A DNA stretch of 47,636 nucleotides from Ignavibacteriota bacterium (GTDB lineage Bacteria > Bacteroidota > Ignavibacteria > UBA10030), in NCBI GenBank assembly GCA_003142475.1, contig PLMK01000008.1:43614-91249 (forward strand). The letters run 5' to 3'. Below the pieces are notes generated by a model. It was not told the DNA's origin and did not search any database. It was given only the letters and a program-made list of their open reading frames with translations. Below are positions 29,343-38,800 of the stretch, piece by piece (the first letter of the stretch is position 1; each line of letters begins with the position of its first letter). A program made the translations under genes and the position numbers.

Positions 29343-29422
29343 ATACGGAGGGACGCTCTCTTCAATGTCTTTCCTGCAGTAAAGAATAGAAACATAAATT
29401 AAATATATTTTGGAGATTAACG

Positions 29423-29794
29423 ATGACCCAGCAAGACAAACCGTATATCGTTGAGTATTACTATAAAACGAAGTGGGGACACGCCGAAGAGTTTATTCAC
29501 TTATTTAAGAAGAACCATTATCCAATTCTAAAAAGGCAGATAGAATTAGGAAGACTCCTCCAAATCTCGGCAGCCCACCCACGTCTCCATGCAACTGAAG
29601 ACGGTCGCTGGGATTATAGAGTCACTCTGATTTGGAAGAATGTACAAGCAACTGATGATGGATTTGATGAAGCCGAGCTTAGCCGGCAACTATTTAAAGA
29701 TCAGGAAACATTCAAAAAAGAAGAACAACGGCGGTTCGAAATATTGATCGGTCATTGGGATATACCGATTATTGACGTGAACTTAGATACGTAG
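29423..29794 (+). CDS. Conserved-looking small protein of unknown function
   Basis: A 123-residue soluble protein with no signal peptide or membrane segment. GGAGAT sits upstream of the ATG. Its YIVEYYYKTKWGHAEEFIHLF start, followed by a helix and a later strand (YRVTLIWKN), is reminiscent of dimeric alpha-beta-barrel (ABM/NIPSNAP-like) proteins. I do not recognise a named family. It lies alone between thrC and a MarR regulator. Codon use resembles that of its neighbours, so it is probably a real gene, but nothing indicates a substrate. Confidence 0.7.
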   Translation: MTQQDKPYIVEYYYKTKWGHAEEFIHLFKKNHYPILKRQIELGRLLQISAAHPRLHATEDGRWDYRVTLIWKNVQATDDGFDEAELSRQLFKDQETFKKEEQRRFEILIGHWDIPIIDVNLDT

Positions 29795-29816
29795 AGTAAT
29801 AAAGGCGAAAAAACCG

Positions 29817-29873
29817 GCAAATTGATTTATAATAACAATTTGTACCTGCCGCTATGGGTTCTGCTAAACCCAT
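29817..29873. promoter_or_regulatory. Inverted repeats upstream of marR
   Basis: CAAATTG and CAATTTG form an inverted repeat with an 11-bp spacer (about 29818-29842). TATAAT at 29828-29833 lies inside it, suggesting an operator over a promoter, possibly for the MarR protein encoded downstream. A second hairpin, ATGGGTT-CTGCTA-AACCCAT (29854-29873), follows and ends with a T-rich CTTGTCTT. It may be a weak terminator of the preceding gene. No -35 element is convincing. Confidence 0.35.
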
Positions 29874-29968
29874 CTTGTCTTACCACAACAGCGTTACCTT
29901 TCTCTTGATACTGGGAACTATCCATACTATCTTTCTGTTAAATAATTTGAACTTGAAAGGATAAATAA

Positions 29969-30427
29969 ATGAAAACTACAAAGCAGTATGGTAAAAAAGT
30001 CGATCTCGCCCTTTCGATGTGGGTAAAACTATCACGGGCTCATGATACATTCAGCCACCTGACAGCAGCAGACATCCATTCGTTCGGGTTGACACCGGCA
30101 CAGTTTGGCGTAATAGAATGTCTGGGTCACCTTGGCACCATGCTCATCGGAGATCTGACTAAGAAACATCTTGTCAGCGGCGGTAACATGACGGTTGTAG
30201 TAAATAATTTAGAAAAAGATGGACTCGTTGAGCGTTCAGTCAACGATGAAGACCACCGTGCTTTCTATGTGAAATTAACACCGAAAGGTAAGCATCTTTT
30301 CGAAAAAATATTTTCAAAACACGCGCGATATATAGTAAAACTTGCATCGGTGCTATCAGAATCTGAACAAGCAGAACTTGGAATTCTCTTGAAGAAGCTC
30401 GGCACCAGGTTACAAAAATTGTATTAA
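29969..30427 (+). CDS. MarR-family transcriptional regulator
   Basis: A 152-residue winged-helix repressor-type protein. The recognition region shows LTPAQFGVIECLGHLG, TKKHLVSGGNMTVVVNNLEKDGLVERSVN (core VSGGNMTVVVNNLEKDG) and the wing DEDHRAFYVKLTPKGKHLF. This is the family pattern in full. AAAGGA lies upstream of the ATG. MarR proteins typically repress adjacent genes until a phenolic, quinone or oxidant ligand binds or oxidises them. Neighbouring FMN reductase, DoxX and YceI genes fit a quinone or redox stress regulon. No nearby cysteine points to thiol sensing. The ligand is unknown. Confidence 0.92.
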   Translation: MKTTKQYGKKVDLALSMWVKLSRAHDTFSHLTAADIHSFGLTPAQFGVIECLGHLGTMLIGDLTKKHLVSGGNMTVVVNNLEKDGLVERSVNDEDHRAFYVKLTPKGKHLFEKIFSKHARYIVKLASVLSESEQAELGILLKKLGTRLQKLY

Positions 30428-30495
30428 TTATTTAATACAAATTTGAAACTATGAAAATTACCTTGCTGTTCTCAACAGCTTGCAGAGAATAAGAA

Positions 30496-30993
30496 TTGAC
30501 AATCAATACATTAAATATCTTAGCGTTTGCCGGCAGTTTGAGATCAGAATCTTTTAATCGGAAAGCGCTGCAGATAGCAAAACAGATCGTGTCTGAATTA
30601 AATGCGAATGTGATAGAATTAGATCTGAAAACGCTCAACCTTCCGATGCTTGATGAAGACCTGAGAGCATATGGATTTCCGGAATCAGTAAAGAAATTGA
30701 AAGACGCAATAGCTTCAGCCGATGTACTGCTGATAGCAACGCCTGAATATAACCATTCGATTCCCGGTATATTAAAAAATGCCATCGACTGGGCGTCCGA
30801 TATAACAAATCCGTTTGACGGGAAGGTTGCAGCTATTTTTGGTGCTTCAAATGGATTAAACGGAACATTGCGAGCGCAGCTTCACTTGCGGCAAGTCCTG
30901 GCGGCATTGAATGTGGAACTTGTTCCGCAGCCGCAGGTTTTCATTCGCACTGCACAGTCCGCATTCATGCCGGATGGCTCGCTTGTCGATTAA
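30496..30993 (+). CDS. NADPH-dependent FMN reductase, C-terminus cut by in-frame stop
   Basis: A flavodoxin-fold NAD(P)H:FMN or quinone reductase. Landmarks are the phosphate loop LAFAGSLRSESFNRKAL, then TPEYNHSIPGILKNAIDW and the FGASNGLNGTLRAQLHLRQVL region, all typical of the family. TTG at 30496 is the only suitable start, with a weak ribosome binding site. The frame stops at 30991-30993 after GSLVD. Reading on in the same frame gives KLRQQLRQLIEATLTLA, which looks like the normal C-terminal helix of this family. The coding frame therefore appears to be broken by a single TAA codon at position 166. The flavin-binding core is complete and may still work. Confidence 0.82.
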   Translation: MTINTLNILAFAGSLRSESFNRKALQIAKQIVSELNANVIELDLKTLNLPMLDEDLRAYGFPESVKKLKDAIASADVLLIATPEYNHSIPGILKNAIDWASDITNPFDGKVAAIFGASNGLNGTLRAQLHLRQVLAALNVELVPQPQVFIRTAQSAFMPDGSLVD

Positions 30994-31110
30994 AAATTAA
31001 GACAGCAGCTTCGTCAATTGATTGAAGCAACGCTAACACTTGCTTATCGTAAGCAGGTAAGTAGAAAAAGTTTAGAGAACGTAAAGAGTGTTGAAGTCGT
31101 CGGCACGTAA
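30994..31110 (+). pseudogene. C-terminal remnant of the FMN reductase beyond the TAA
   Basis: These 38 codons continue the reductase frame immediately after its TAA and end at TAA 31108-31110. The first half, KLRQQLRQLIEATLTLA, matches the expected amphipathic terminal helix of the family; the remainder is polar. The simplest explanation is a recent nonsense change, or a sequencing error, of a glutamate or lysine codon. Readthrough cannot be judged from sequence alone. Confidence 0.55.
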
Positions 31111-31148
31111 AGAATTATTTACAATCATTCTCATAAAGGAGGAATCGA

Positions 31149-31520
31149 ATGGAAACGACATTGCTCTATCTTGGTCGAATATTATTTGGTGGATATTTTG
31201 CCTATAACGGTTTCAATCATTTCAAAATGCTTGATATGATGTCCGGATATGCGAAGTCTAAAGGTGCGCCTATACCGAAATTATCGGTAGGGTTCTCTGG
31301 ATTACTGCTAATTGTAGGTGGATTAAGCGTGCTCTTTGATATATTGCCGAGTGTTGGGCTGGTTGCCTTAGTATTCTTTCTTATTCCTGTAACATTTATT
31401 ATGCACGCTTTTTGGAAGGTTCAAGATCCTACTGCAAAAATGCACGAGATGGTCAATTTTATGAAAAATATTGCGTTGCTTGGCGCTGTATTAATTCTGT
31501 TGTCACGTACATTTGTATAA
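31149..31520 (+). CDS. DoxX-family membrane protein
   Basis: A 123-residue protein with four hydrophobic segments. LGRILFGGYFAYNGFNHF opens the DoxX pattern, followed by LSVGFSGLLLIVGGLSVLF, VGLVALVFFLIPVTFIMHAFW and a final IALLGAVLILLS. DoxX-like proteins sit in the inner membrane and are linked to quinone or thiosulfate oxidation and to oxidative-stress complexes. AGGAGG precedes the ATG. It is in the MarR-associated cluster between the FMN reductase and a small isomerase-like gene, suggesting a shared redox role. The individual substrate is unknown. Confidence 0.88.
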   Translation: METTLLYLGRILFGGYFAYNGFNHFKMLDMMSGYAKSKGAPIPKLSVGFSGLLLIVGGLSVLFDILPSVGLVALVFFLIPVTFIMHAFWKVQDPTAKMHEMVNFMKNIALLGAVLILLSRTFV

Positions 31521-31575
31521 TCTCAAGAATGACAAATGAAAACAATTAATAATGTCATAAAGCAGACAGTCTCCG

Positions 31576-31872
31576 ATGAATGAGTATATGATTATTATCC
31601 GGTTCGCAAAATCGTTTAATCAGGAATTTGTTACTTTACTTCCCAGCCAGCGAACGCAAGTTAATCGTCTTATGGAAAAGGGAATAATCACGAGCTATAG
31701 TTTATCTGCCGATCGAGGAACACTCTGGGTAACATTGCTCGCAACTTCTTTGGAAGCAGTAAGGAAAACGCTTAAAATGATGCCATTGTTCAAGTTTATG
31801 CACTATGATGTCGTTGAGTTAATGTTTCATAACAGCCAAGTTCAAGCACAGATGCATTTATCTATGAACTAA
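31576..31872 (+). CDS. Muconolactone-isomerase-like small protein
   Basis: A 98-residue protein with a ferredoxin-like dimer pattern. MNEYMIIIRFAKSF is the first strand, a helix follows with LLPSQRTQVNRLMEKG, then GTLWVTLLATSLEAVRKTL and PLFKFMHYDVVEL. This arrangement resembles the muconolactone delta-isomerase (PF02426) fold family. Those enzymes act on aromatic breakdown products, but the fold is widely reused. No ring-cleavage pathway is visible here, so catalysis is not claimed. It follows doxX by 55 nt and precedes yceI by 59 nt in the same direction. Confidence 0.6.
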   Translation: MNEYMIIIRFAKSFNQEFVTLLPSQRTQVNRLMEKGIITSYSLSADRGTLWVTLLATSLEAVRKTLKMMPLFKFMHYDVVELMFHNSQVQAQMHLSMN

Positions 31873-31931
31873 TTTGCCGGTTTACAATACAGTGTGGTAA
31901 ATAAACATTCATTAATTACGGAGATACTATC

Positions 31932-32510
31932 ATGAAAAGAGTAACATTTATTCTTCTTACAATTTTCGCCACCACAGCATTTACATTGGCACAATCTGAT
32001 TGGAAGTTAGATAAAGTTCATTCCAGTATCATGTTCACAGTACAGCATATGGTTATTTCTGAAGTAACAGGAAGCTTCAAGGATTTCGCTATCACGTTGA
32101 AATCCGCAAAAGATGATTTCTCGGATGCAGAAGTCCGGAGCACCATCAAAGTCGGCAGCCTCAGCACAGATAATACAATGCGAGATAATCATCTAAAATC
32201 GGATGATTTTTTTAATGCTGAAAAATTTCCAGAAATAAATTTCAAGAGTACATCATTCGAGAAACTCGGCGATAATAAGTACAAAATTACCGGCGATTTG
32301 ACAATTCGTGATGTGACAAAGAACGTAACATTTGATGCGGTACTCAACGGTACGCTTAAAACTGATCGCGGTGTGCTTTCTGCCTGGAAAGCCACTACAA
32401 CAATCAACCGGTTCGACTACAATTTAAAGTGGAGTAAGACCTTGGAAACCGGCGGTATGATAGTTGGAAAAGATGTGACCATCACATTAAATTTGGAATT
32501 GAACAAATAA
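31932..32510 (+). CDS. Secreted YceI-family protein
   Basis: YceI proteins are periplasmic lipocalin-like beta barrels that bind polyisoprenoids or similar lipids. Residues 1-20 form a signal peptide (MKRVTFILLTIFATTAFTLA) with likely cleavage before QSDW. The YceI core begins WKLDKVHSSIMFTVQHMVIS and continues with GSFKDF, DNTMRDNHLKSDDFFNAEKF, and ITGDLTIRDVTKNVTFD, all family landmarks. Length is 192 residues, as usual. GGAG precedes the ATG. A strong hairpin 10 nt after the stop ends the transcription unit. YceI often appears with MarR and DoxX genes in stress or quinone-related sets. Confidence 0.92.
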   Translation: MKRVTFILLTIFATTAFTLAQSDWKLDKVHSSIMFTVQHMVISEVTGSFKDFAITLKSAKDDFSDAEVRSTIKVGSLSTDNTMRDNHLKSDDFFNAEKFPEINFKSTSFEKLGDNKYKITGDLTIRDVTKNVTFDAVLNGTLKTDRGVLSAWKATTTINRFDYNLKWSKTLETGGMIVGKDVTITLNLELNK

Positions 32511-32519
32511 TCCTTTCTA

Positions 32520-32554
32520 AAGATGGGGTCGGCATAATAAGTCGACCCCATCTT
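32520..32554. terminator. Strong hairpin terminator after yceI
   Basis: AAGATGGGGTCG (32520-32531) and CGACCCCATCTT (32543-32554) are perfect 12-bp complements around an 11-nt loop. The A/T-rich ends give short U-rich tails on both strands, so it may work in both directions. It starts 10 nt after the yceI stop. Confidence 0.75.
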
Positions 32555-32737
32555 GTAATTCCGATATCAAACACTAATATCACATTTTCACAAAGAAGTT
32601 ATCTGATACAACGAGTCTGTACAATTATTAGAGAATAACTCCCAAGCATTACAATTCATTCAGTGGCAATTGTTAGTTCTTCTCCATACCTTTTCAAATA
32701 TGAACATTGATACTAATAATTCATAATCGCTCATACT

Positions 32738-35700
32738 ATGCGTAAATACTTAGCACGGTACATTAACCTCTTTATCATTGTTTTCATTGCGACGGTCGTA
32801 CCAGGATTCGGTAAAACCATCATTTTTTTTGAAAAGAACTTCCCGACTATCGAGAATGGTGTGATTAGCCGCATGTCGCTTGAGCATGCATTCGCGCCTT
32901 TGAAACCTCGCTTTATCAATCTCTCAGAATTGCAAAAGAACGATGCGCTGACAGAAGGTGATCTACTTGTATTACCGTATGGATCTGCACTGCCTGCTGA
33001 TGCATGGGAAACGATTCAGCATCATCTCCGCAAGGGCAATTTGCTCGTACTGGGTGGTCGGCCTTTTTTCGTGCCCGTTTATTGGAAGGAAAATAACTGG
33101 CGGATCGATTATCCGCAGAACACATATGCACATTCCCTCGGTATAGAACACTCATATGAGGCACCGCAGCATGGACCATGGAATATGCAGTGCGACGAAG
33201 ATGCACCATGGTTTTATAACTCTATTTTAGATGCCCGTCGGGTTTTTGTGAATGCAGGATTTGGAGGAAGATATCGAGGACTTTGTTTTCTCGTTGATTC
33301 TCAAGGCAACCGCATTTCCGCTCCTGTGGTCGCTGAAGATCTGGTAGGCCATGGTCAGCCGCCGCGGCGGCGTGTCTATCTCAGCTTCGATACAAAACCC
33401 GAATTTTGGAATTCTAAAGATGGAATTGAATTGATACGGAAATCAGCTGTCTATGCATCTCTTGGCGGCAGCAGGCTATGGTTTAATCTCCAGCAGCTTG
33501 CCATAGAACCCGGAGATCACGTGTCTGGTTCTGTCGATGTTTTGCGCGATGGGCGGCCGGCAAAATTAACTCTTGAACTCCTTTCCGGATCAAAAATTCT
33601 CGCCGCAAGAACAACTGCATGCGGTAATTCATTGCAGGAAAATATCAATCTATCATTACCAATAAACGAACCCGGAATTTATAAAGTACGCGCTTCATTA
33701 TCTATCGGTGATACACTTTTTGAACAATATACATCAGGCGTTTTTGTACGCGATACGGCATTGCTCCGCTCGGGAGAACGCCTGGAAGCCGGACGCGATT
33801 ATTTCAGGCTTGGCGGAAAACCGTATTTAATGGCAGGTGCAAATTACTTTGGTACCGATGCTTATACACAGGGCTTTTTCTATGGGGGCAGCCTCGGAGG
33901 AAATGCATGGGTATGGGAAAAAGATTTTACGGAAATGGAACAACAAGGTCTCACCGCTGTGCGTACCGGGATATGGCTTAATCGTGCATCATATTTGAAT
34001 TGGGTGAACGGCGCTCCGGAAGAACGCCTGTTCAATGCTCTTGAAGCATACCTCAGTGCTGCGGCGCGCCATCACATGCAAGTTGTTTTTACTTTTTTTG
34101 CGTTCGATCCGCAAACCGAAATGCAGGGACAAGGTCAAGATGGCGGTCGTTTAGGGCCGGGATCGAATCCGTATTTGGATCCGGTAGCGATTGAAGCTCA
34201 GCTGAACTATGTTCGTGCAATCGTCACGCGTTTTCGGAATGTACCATTTTTAAGTTTCGATCTTATTAACGAACCAAGTTTTTCAAATCCGAAACGTATC
34301 TGGAGAGGTAATTCACCCAATGGAGATCCGGCAGAACTTGCTGCATGGCAAAACTGGTTGAAGCAGCGTTACATTACTGTCGATAAACTTGCTCAAGCCT
34401 GGCGAACAACTTTATCTGACTTGGGAGCATTTGAGAGAATCCCGCTGCCGTCTTTTTCCGATTTGGAATCATCGCGCTCAGGGAATCCGCGAAATGTGCG
34501 TGCAGTTGATTATAATCTTTTCGCGCAAGATGCTTTTACTCAGTGGGTCAATACTATGATTGAAGCAATTCGCAGTACAGGAGCACAACAAGCAATTACA
34601 GTCGGTCAGGATGAGGGTGGTATTGCGGATCGAGTACTCAATCAATTCTGGGCAAATTCAAAAGTCACTTACACTGTGAATCATAGCTGGTGGCGTGATG
34701 ATGCGCTTTTGTGGAGTTCCGTCGCAGCAAAAACTTTGAATAAACCAAATCTCATTGGAGAAACAGGCCCGCAACCTGCAGCATCTATAGATGGTTCGTG
34801 GCGCTGGGATGACGTGCAAGGGATGCCGCTTTTGGAAAGAAAATTAGCGCTTGGTTTTGCAAATGCAAACGCTGGAGTTCTTCATTGGGATTGGACACGC
34901 ACGGATAATTTCGGCCTCTTACGGCGCGATGGTTCATATAAACAATGGATGAACACGATCAGAGGTATTGCATCGTTTGCCCGCGAGGCACAGCCATATG
35001 CAACTGAATCACAATTACCGGAAATTGCATTAGTGCTTCCGCAATCGCTGCAACTTTCTGTCTACAGCGGTTGGGGATTATCTGCGCAGCAAAATGCCGT
35101 ACGAGCATTATATCACTATGCCCGCGGAACTGCATTCGCGATCGGTGAATATCAACTTTCGCAGATGCCTGACGCTAAATTGATCATCGTTCCTTCACCA
35201 TGGGTGTTGAGCCAGACTGCATGGGATATTTTGATGAATAAAGTACGGTCCGGTGCGACACTGCTTATTTCCGGAAGAGTTGATGCCGATGAGCATTGGG
35301 CGCCAGTTCCGGAGCGCGTACATGATTGGAATGCCGGCTATACATCAGCATCATTGACAACACGGGAGATACAAATAAGGTGGCCGGGAGATTCAGCACG
35401 GTTGAGCTATTCCGGCGATAAAACAACTTATACCGAACGGGGCGTCCTTCGGAATGATCAAACATTTCTTGACCTCCCGCTTGGAAAAGGTCATCTACTA
35501 TACTTTACGGTACCTCTTGAATTTTCCGATCAATTAAATATTGTAGGACGTATTTACAAATTTGCTATGAATTATGCCGGAGTAACTGCCGCATACGAGA
35601 CATCATGTGAAGATCCAGGCATTTTAATCTGCCCGACACAGTTACCAAATGCTACTCTATACGTTTTTACATCAGAAAGTTCAAGTTCTGTTCCATTCTC

Positions 35701-35815
35701 ATTTAAAGATAGTAAGAGCAAAACAAATGTTCGCATCAATCTGGAACCGGGCAGAGCAGCGTTAATGCTTATTGGTAAGGATGGACAAATCATCTCATCC
35801 TACAACGCTCGATAG
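32738..35815 (+). CDS. Secreted clan GH-A glycoside hydrolase (GH5/GH42-like, beta-galactosidase-type)
   Basis: A 1025-residue exported enzyme. Residues 1-25 form a signal peptide ending in VVPGFGK. Residues about 28-240 resemble a class I glutamine-amidotransferase-like domain (LLVLPYGSALP, LVLGGRPFFVP). The catalytic barrel spans about 350-740: the likely acid/base glutamate is E512 in FDLINEPSF and the likely nucleophile E675 in PNLIGETGPQ, with VNHSWW between them. A second amidotransferase-like region (LIIVPSPWVLS, LLISGRVDADEH) and a beta-rich tail follow. The NEP and GETG motifs place it in clan GH-A. The exact family (GH5, GH42 or a newer one) and the sugar are not resolved. It converges with the GH31 gene 68 bp away. 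Confidence 0.82.
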   Translation: MRKYLARYINLFIIVFIATVVPGFGKTIIFFEKNFPTIENGVISRMSLEHAFAPLKPRFINLSELQKNDALTEGDLLVLPYGSALPADAWETIQHHLRKGNLLVLGGRPFFVPVYWKENNWRIDYPQNTYAHSLGIEHSYEAPQHGPWNMQCDEDAPWFYNSILDARRVFVNAGFGGRYRGLCFLVDSQGNRISAPVVAEDLVGHGQPPRRRVYLSFDTKPEFWNSKDGIELIRKSAVYASLGGSRLWFNLQQLAIEPGDHVSGSVDVLRDGRPAKLTLELLSGSKILAARTTACGNSLQENINLSLPINEPGIYKVRASLSIGDTLFEQYTSGVFVRDTALLRSGERLEAGRDYFRLGGKPYLMAGANYFGTDAYTQGFFYGGSLGGNAWVWEKDFTEMEQQGLTAVRTGIWLNRASYLNWVNGAPEERLFNALEAYLSAAARHHMQVVFTFFAFDPQTEMQGQGQDGGRLGPGSNPYLDPVAIEAQLNYVRAIVTRFRNVPFLSFDLINEPSFSNPKRIWRGNSPNGDPAELAAWQNWLKQRYITVDKLAQAWRTTLSDLGAFERIPLPSFSDLESSRSGNPRNVRAVDYNLFAQDAFTQWVNTMIEAIRSTGAQQAITVGQDEGGIADRVLNQFWANSKVTYTVNHSWWRDDALLWSSVAAKTLNKPNLIGETGPQPAASIDGSWRWDDVQGMPLLERKLALGFANANAGVLHWDWTRTDNFGLLRRDGSYKQWMNTIRGIASFAREAQPYATESQLPEIALVLPQSLQLSVYSGWGLSAQQNAVRALYHYARGTAFAIGEYQLSQMPDAKLIIVPSPWVLSQTAWDILMNKVRSGATLLISGRVDADEHWAPVPERVHDWNAGYTSASLTTREIQIRWPGDSARLSYSGDKTTYTERGVLRNDQTFLDLPLGKGHLLYFTVPLEFSDQLNIVGRIYKFAMNYAGVTAAYETSCEDPGILICPTQLPNATLYVFTSESSSSVPFSFKDSKSKTNVRINLEPGRAALMLIGKDGQIISSYNAR

Positions 35816-35883
35816 ATTATAGTTTGTTTGATGCACCCCTACAGACCTGAAAGACATGTTTTTGGACATCTCTCCGTGCGGAT

Positions 35884-38800
35884 TTATTTCTTTACCCGTA
35901 CTGAACGACCGGTATACATGATTTCTTTCAGCGGCTGTTTCTCAATTTCCATGCCGACACCATGGTTTTCATCAACGAACACAATCTTTATTTTCCTTTT
36001 CTTTATCATTTCCGGATAGATACCTTCCCGGTTGCCGATGACAAGTGTTTTTGTTTTTTCGTTCCATGAAAATGGAATGATGGAATACATCCCTTTCTCG
36101 TAATCGAAATTATCGTTTTCATCCTCATAGAAAGAAAATGAACCATTGGATCCGGTGTAAACCCGCAATTCAATATCGCCGTTTGTTTTTTCTTCGGCAT
36201 ATTGAATGAATGGCCCCATCGGAACGATTGAACCCGCTTTTACAAATAGAGGAATTGTCTCAAGCGGTGCTGCAGCGTCGATAGTTTGATTCGATTCGTA
36301 TTTCTTCCCGGTCCAGAAGTCAAACCAGCCGCCGAAGGTTTTCGGCAGATACACTTTTCTTGAGTTCGCATGTTGTTCAACGACAGGGGAGACTAAAAAT
36401 TCATTGCCGAACATGAATTGGTCCTGAATGTTGTACACATTTGTGTCAGTTCTAAAATCCATGATGAGGGCGCGATAGATAGTGAAATCGTTCATGGTCA
36501 CCTTCACACCGAGAGAATAGATATATGGCATCAACCGGTAACGCAGGTTCGTATATTTTGTCAGAAGACCGGCGGTCATGCTGTCGTAATTCCAGAATTC
36601 AGTTTTTCTGCAGCCATGAACCCGCAGGATCGGCAAAAATGTTCCATACTGATACCAGCGTACAAGCAATTCAGGATATTCTGGTGAATCAGCAAATTTA
36701 TAAGGAACGAAACCGCCGATGTCGACTGTCCAATAGGGCAAGCCGGTAATGCAGTAATTCAACCCTGCCGGAATTTCTTTGCGATAGGTGTCCCAATCCG
36801 GACTCACATCGCCGTTCCAGGTTGTAGCTGCGTACCGCTGCTGACCGACAAAGGAAGAGCGGGTCAAAATGTACGGACGCTTCATGCTTCCGGTCGAGAG
36901 TTGTCCTTCGTACACGCCTTTCTTCGACATAAGCGGGTAGGCATTCAGAAACCGGTTGCCGGTCCCCATAGCAGTATGAGCTTGCGAAAAATCATAGCCC
37001 CATTCAGGTTCGGATGCATCCATCCACCAGCCATCGAAGCCGAGTTTGAAGAGTCGGTCGTTCATGAAACTCCAAAAGAGTTTTCTGGCTGCCGGATTGA
37101 ATGGATCATACGCCGCGTTCGGAGATTCATTTTGAAGTGCTACTCCTTCATTTGTTTTGCCCCAAGTCTCCTGAAGTCCGAGCAAATAACCTTTTGCATT
37201 CATACTATCGTACACATCAGTCCCTTTATTTATGCGCGGCCAAACAGAGACGATGGTATGCGCGTTCATTTGATGGATATGATCGACCATCGCCTTTGGA
37301 TTTGCATAACGACTTGAATCAAAAAAATGTGAGCCCCATAAATTATCGGGGTAGAGAGGCCAATACTCGGCATCCTGCACCACAACATCGAGTGGAATTT
37401 TCCGCTGACGATAGCCGTCGATAATACTCTCAATTTTTTCCTGAGTTTTCCAGCCGAACTGGCTCATGAACAATCCGTATGCCCATTTTGGATAGAGCGG
37501 GGCTTTTCCTGTAACTTTTCTGATACCCGCGATGATGTTGTCCGGTTCCGGCCCATAGAAGAAATAATAATTGATCGCGTCGGCGACTTTTGATTTGAAA
37601 GACATCTGCTGCGCCATACGGGGAGTACGGCAAGCCAGTCCGATCTGATCTGCAAAATGGCTGTCAATTGTTTTCTTGTCGCCGGTCCAGGAGAAACGAG
37701 CGGACGCTCCACCACCATTTTGATAATACTCAATTTTTATATCGTACACTTTCCCGGAATCAATATCCATATTATAACTGTCAATTTCAGGAGAACGGTC
37801 TCTCCAGCTCTCAACAATTTTTTTTCCATCAATATAGAGGCGAACACCATCATCGGTCGCCACATCAATTGACGCATTTTTCATTGTTGCAGGCGCTTTT
37901 AGTTTTCCTGTCCATCGGATAGAATATTCGATTGTTTTAAATCCCTTCTTCGGAGGCCCGTTTCCCCAATCAAAATCGATAACCGAATCGATCCGTACGA
38001 ATGATGGTTCACCTTGCAGTTTCATATTCGGAAAATATTCTCCTTTTAAACCGTGTTCTCCCGGTTTACCGTCTGCCGGAATTAGAAACTGCGACGTAAC
38101 TGCGGGATTGATTTGCTTCGCCAGATTTTTAATGTTGATCGAATAAGCTTTACCCGCTTCGAGATCCGCCTTTATAATAGAAGGGGAGTATCCGACGCCT
38201 GCAACAAAGCTGAATACTTTTTTCCCGTTCAATGTCATTTCTATCGGCGCTGAACCAGGCCGATCGAGTACAAGTGTGTATGTCCCCGAAACAACAGGCG
38301 TGAATTCTGTGCCGATGTTGTTGTCATCGATACTTTTTAATTCGATCTTTTCAGTTTCCGGATTGAATTCGGTGAATGAATAATTATCCCAGAACATACC
38401 ATATCCTTTGTTCGACACGATAACCGGACTCGCAATAGCCGTGTTTTGTTGTTTCATCTTCATGTGTCCGTTCTTCCAATTCATAACATCGAATTGGTAT
38501 TGTCCGAGGCCGAAGATTGCTTCATCGTCCGGTGACGAGAACTTCTGTTCGACAATCCACGCCGTATCGCCGGGAGAGTCCGATTTTTCGAATGTTCTTC
38601 CGTTTTGCCGTTCACCAAGGAGAAGGGTGCCGTTCGAATCAAAATATTTTATTGTTCCATCAGCTTTATTGATTTTTACAATCAGCTTTGAAGTTTTTAC
38701 AATATATTCATTTGCCGATTCCTGTAGAGAAAATTTGCCGGTCGACTTGAGGTTGTCCGTTTCCGACAAACTTTTTCTCTGCGGAAGTTTTTTTGTCGGT

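Noticed and set aside
29346-29380. Possible third palindromic repeat after thrC
   Set aside because: GGAGGGACG and GTCTTTCCTGC are only loosely complementary, and the core is not kept, so it is not listed as a copy.
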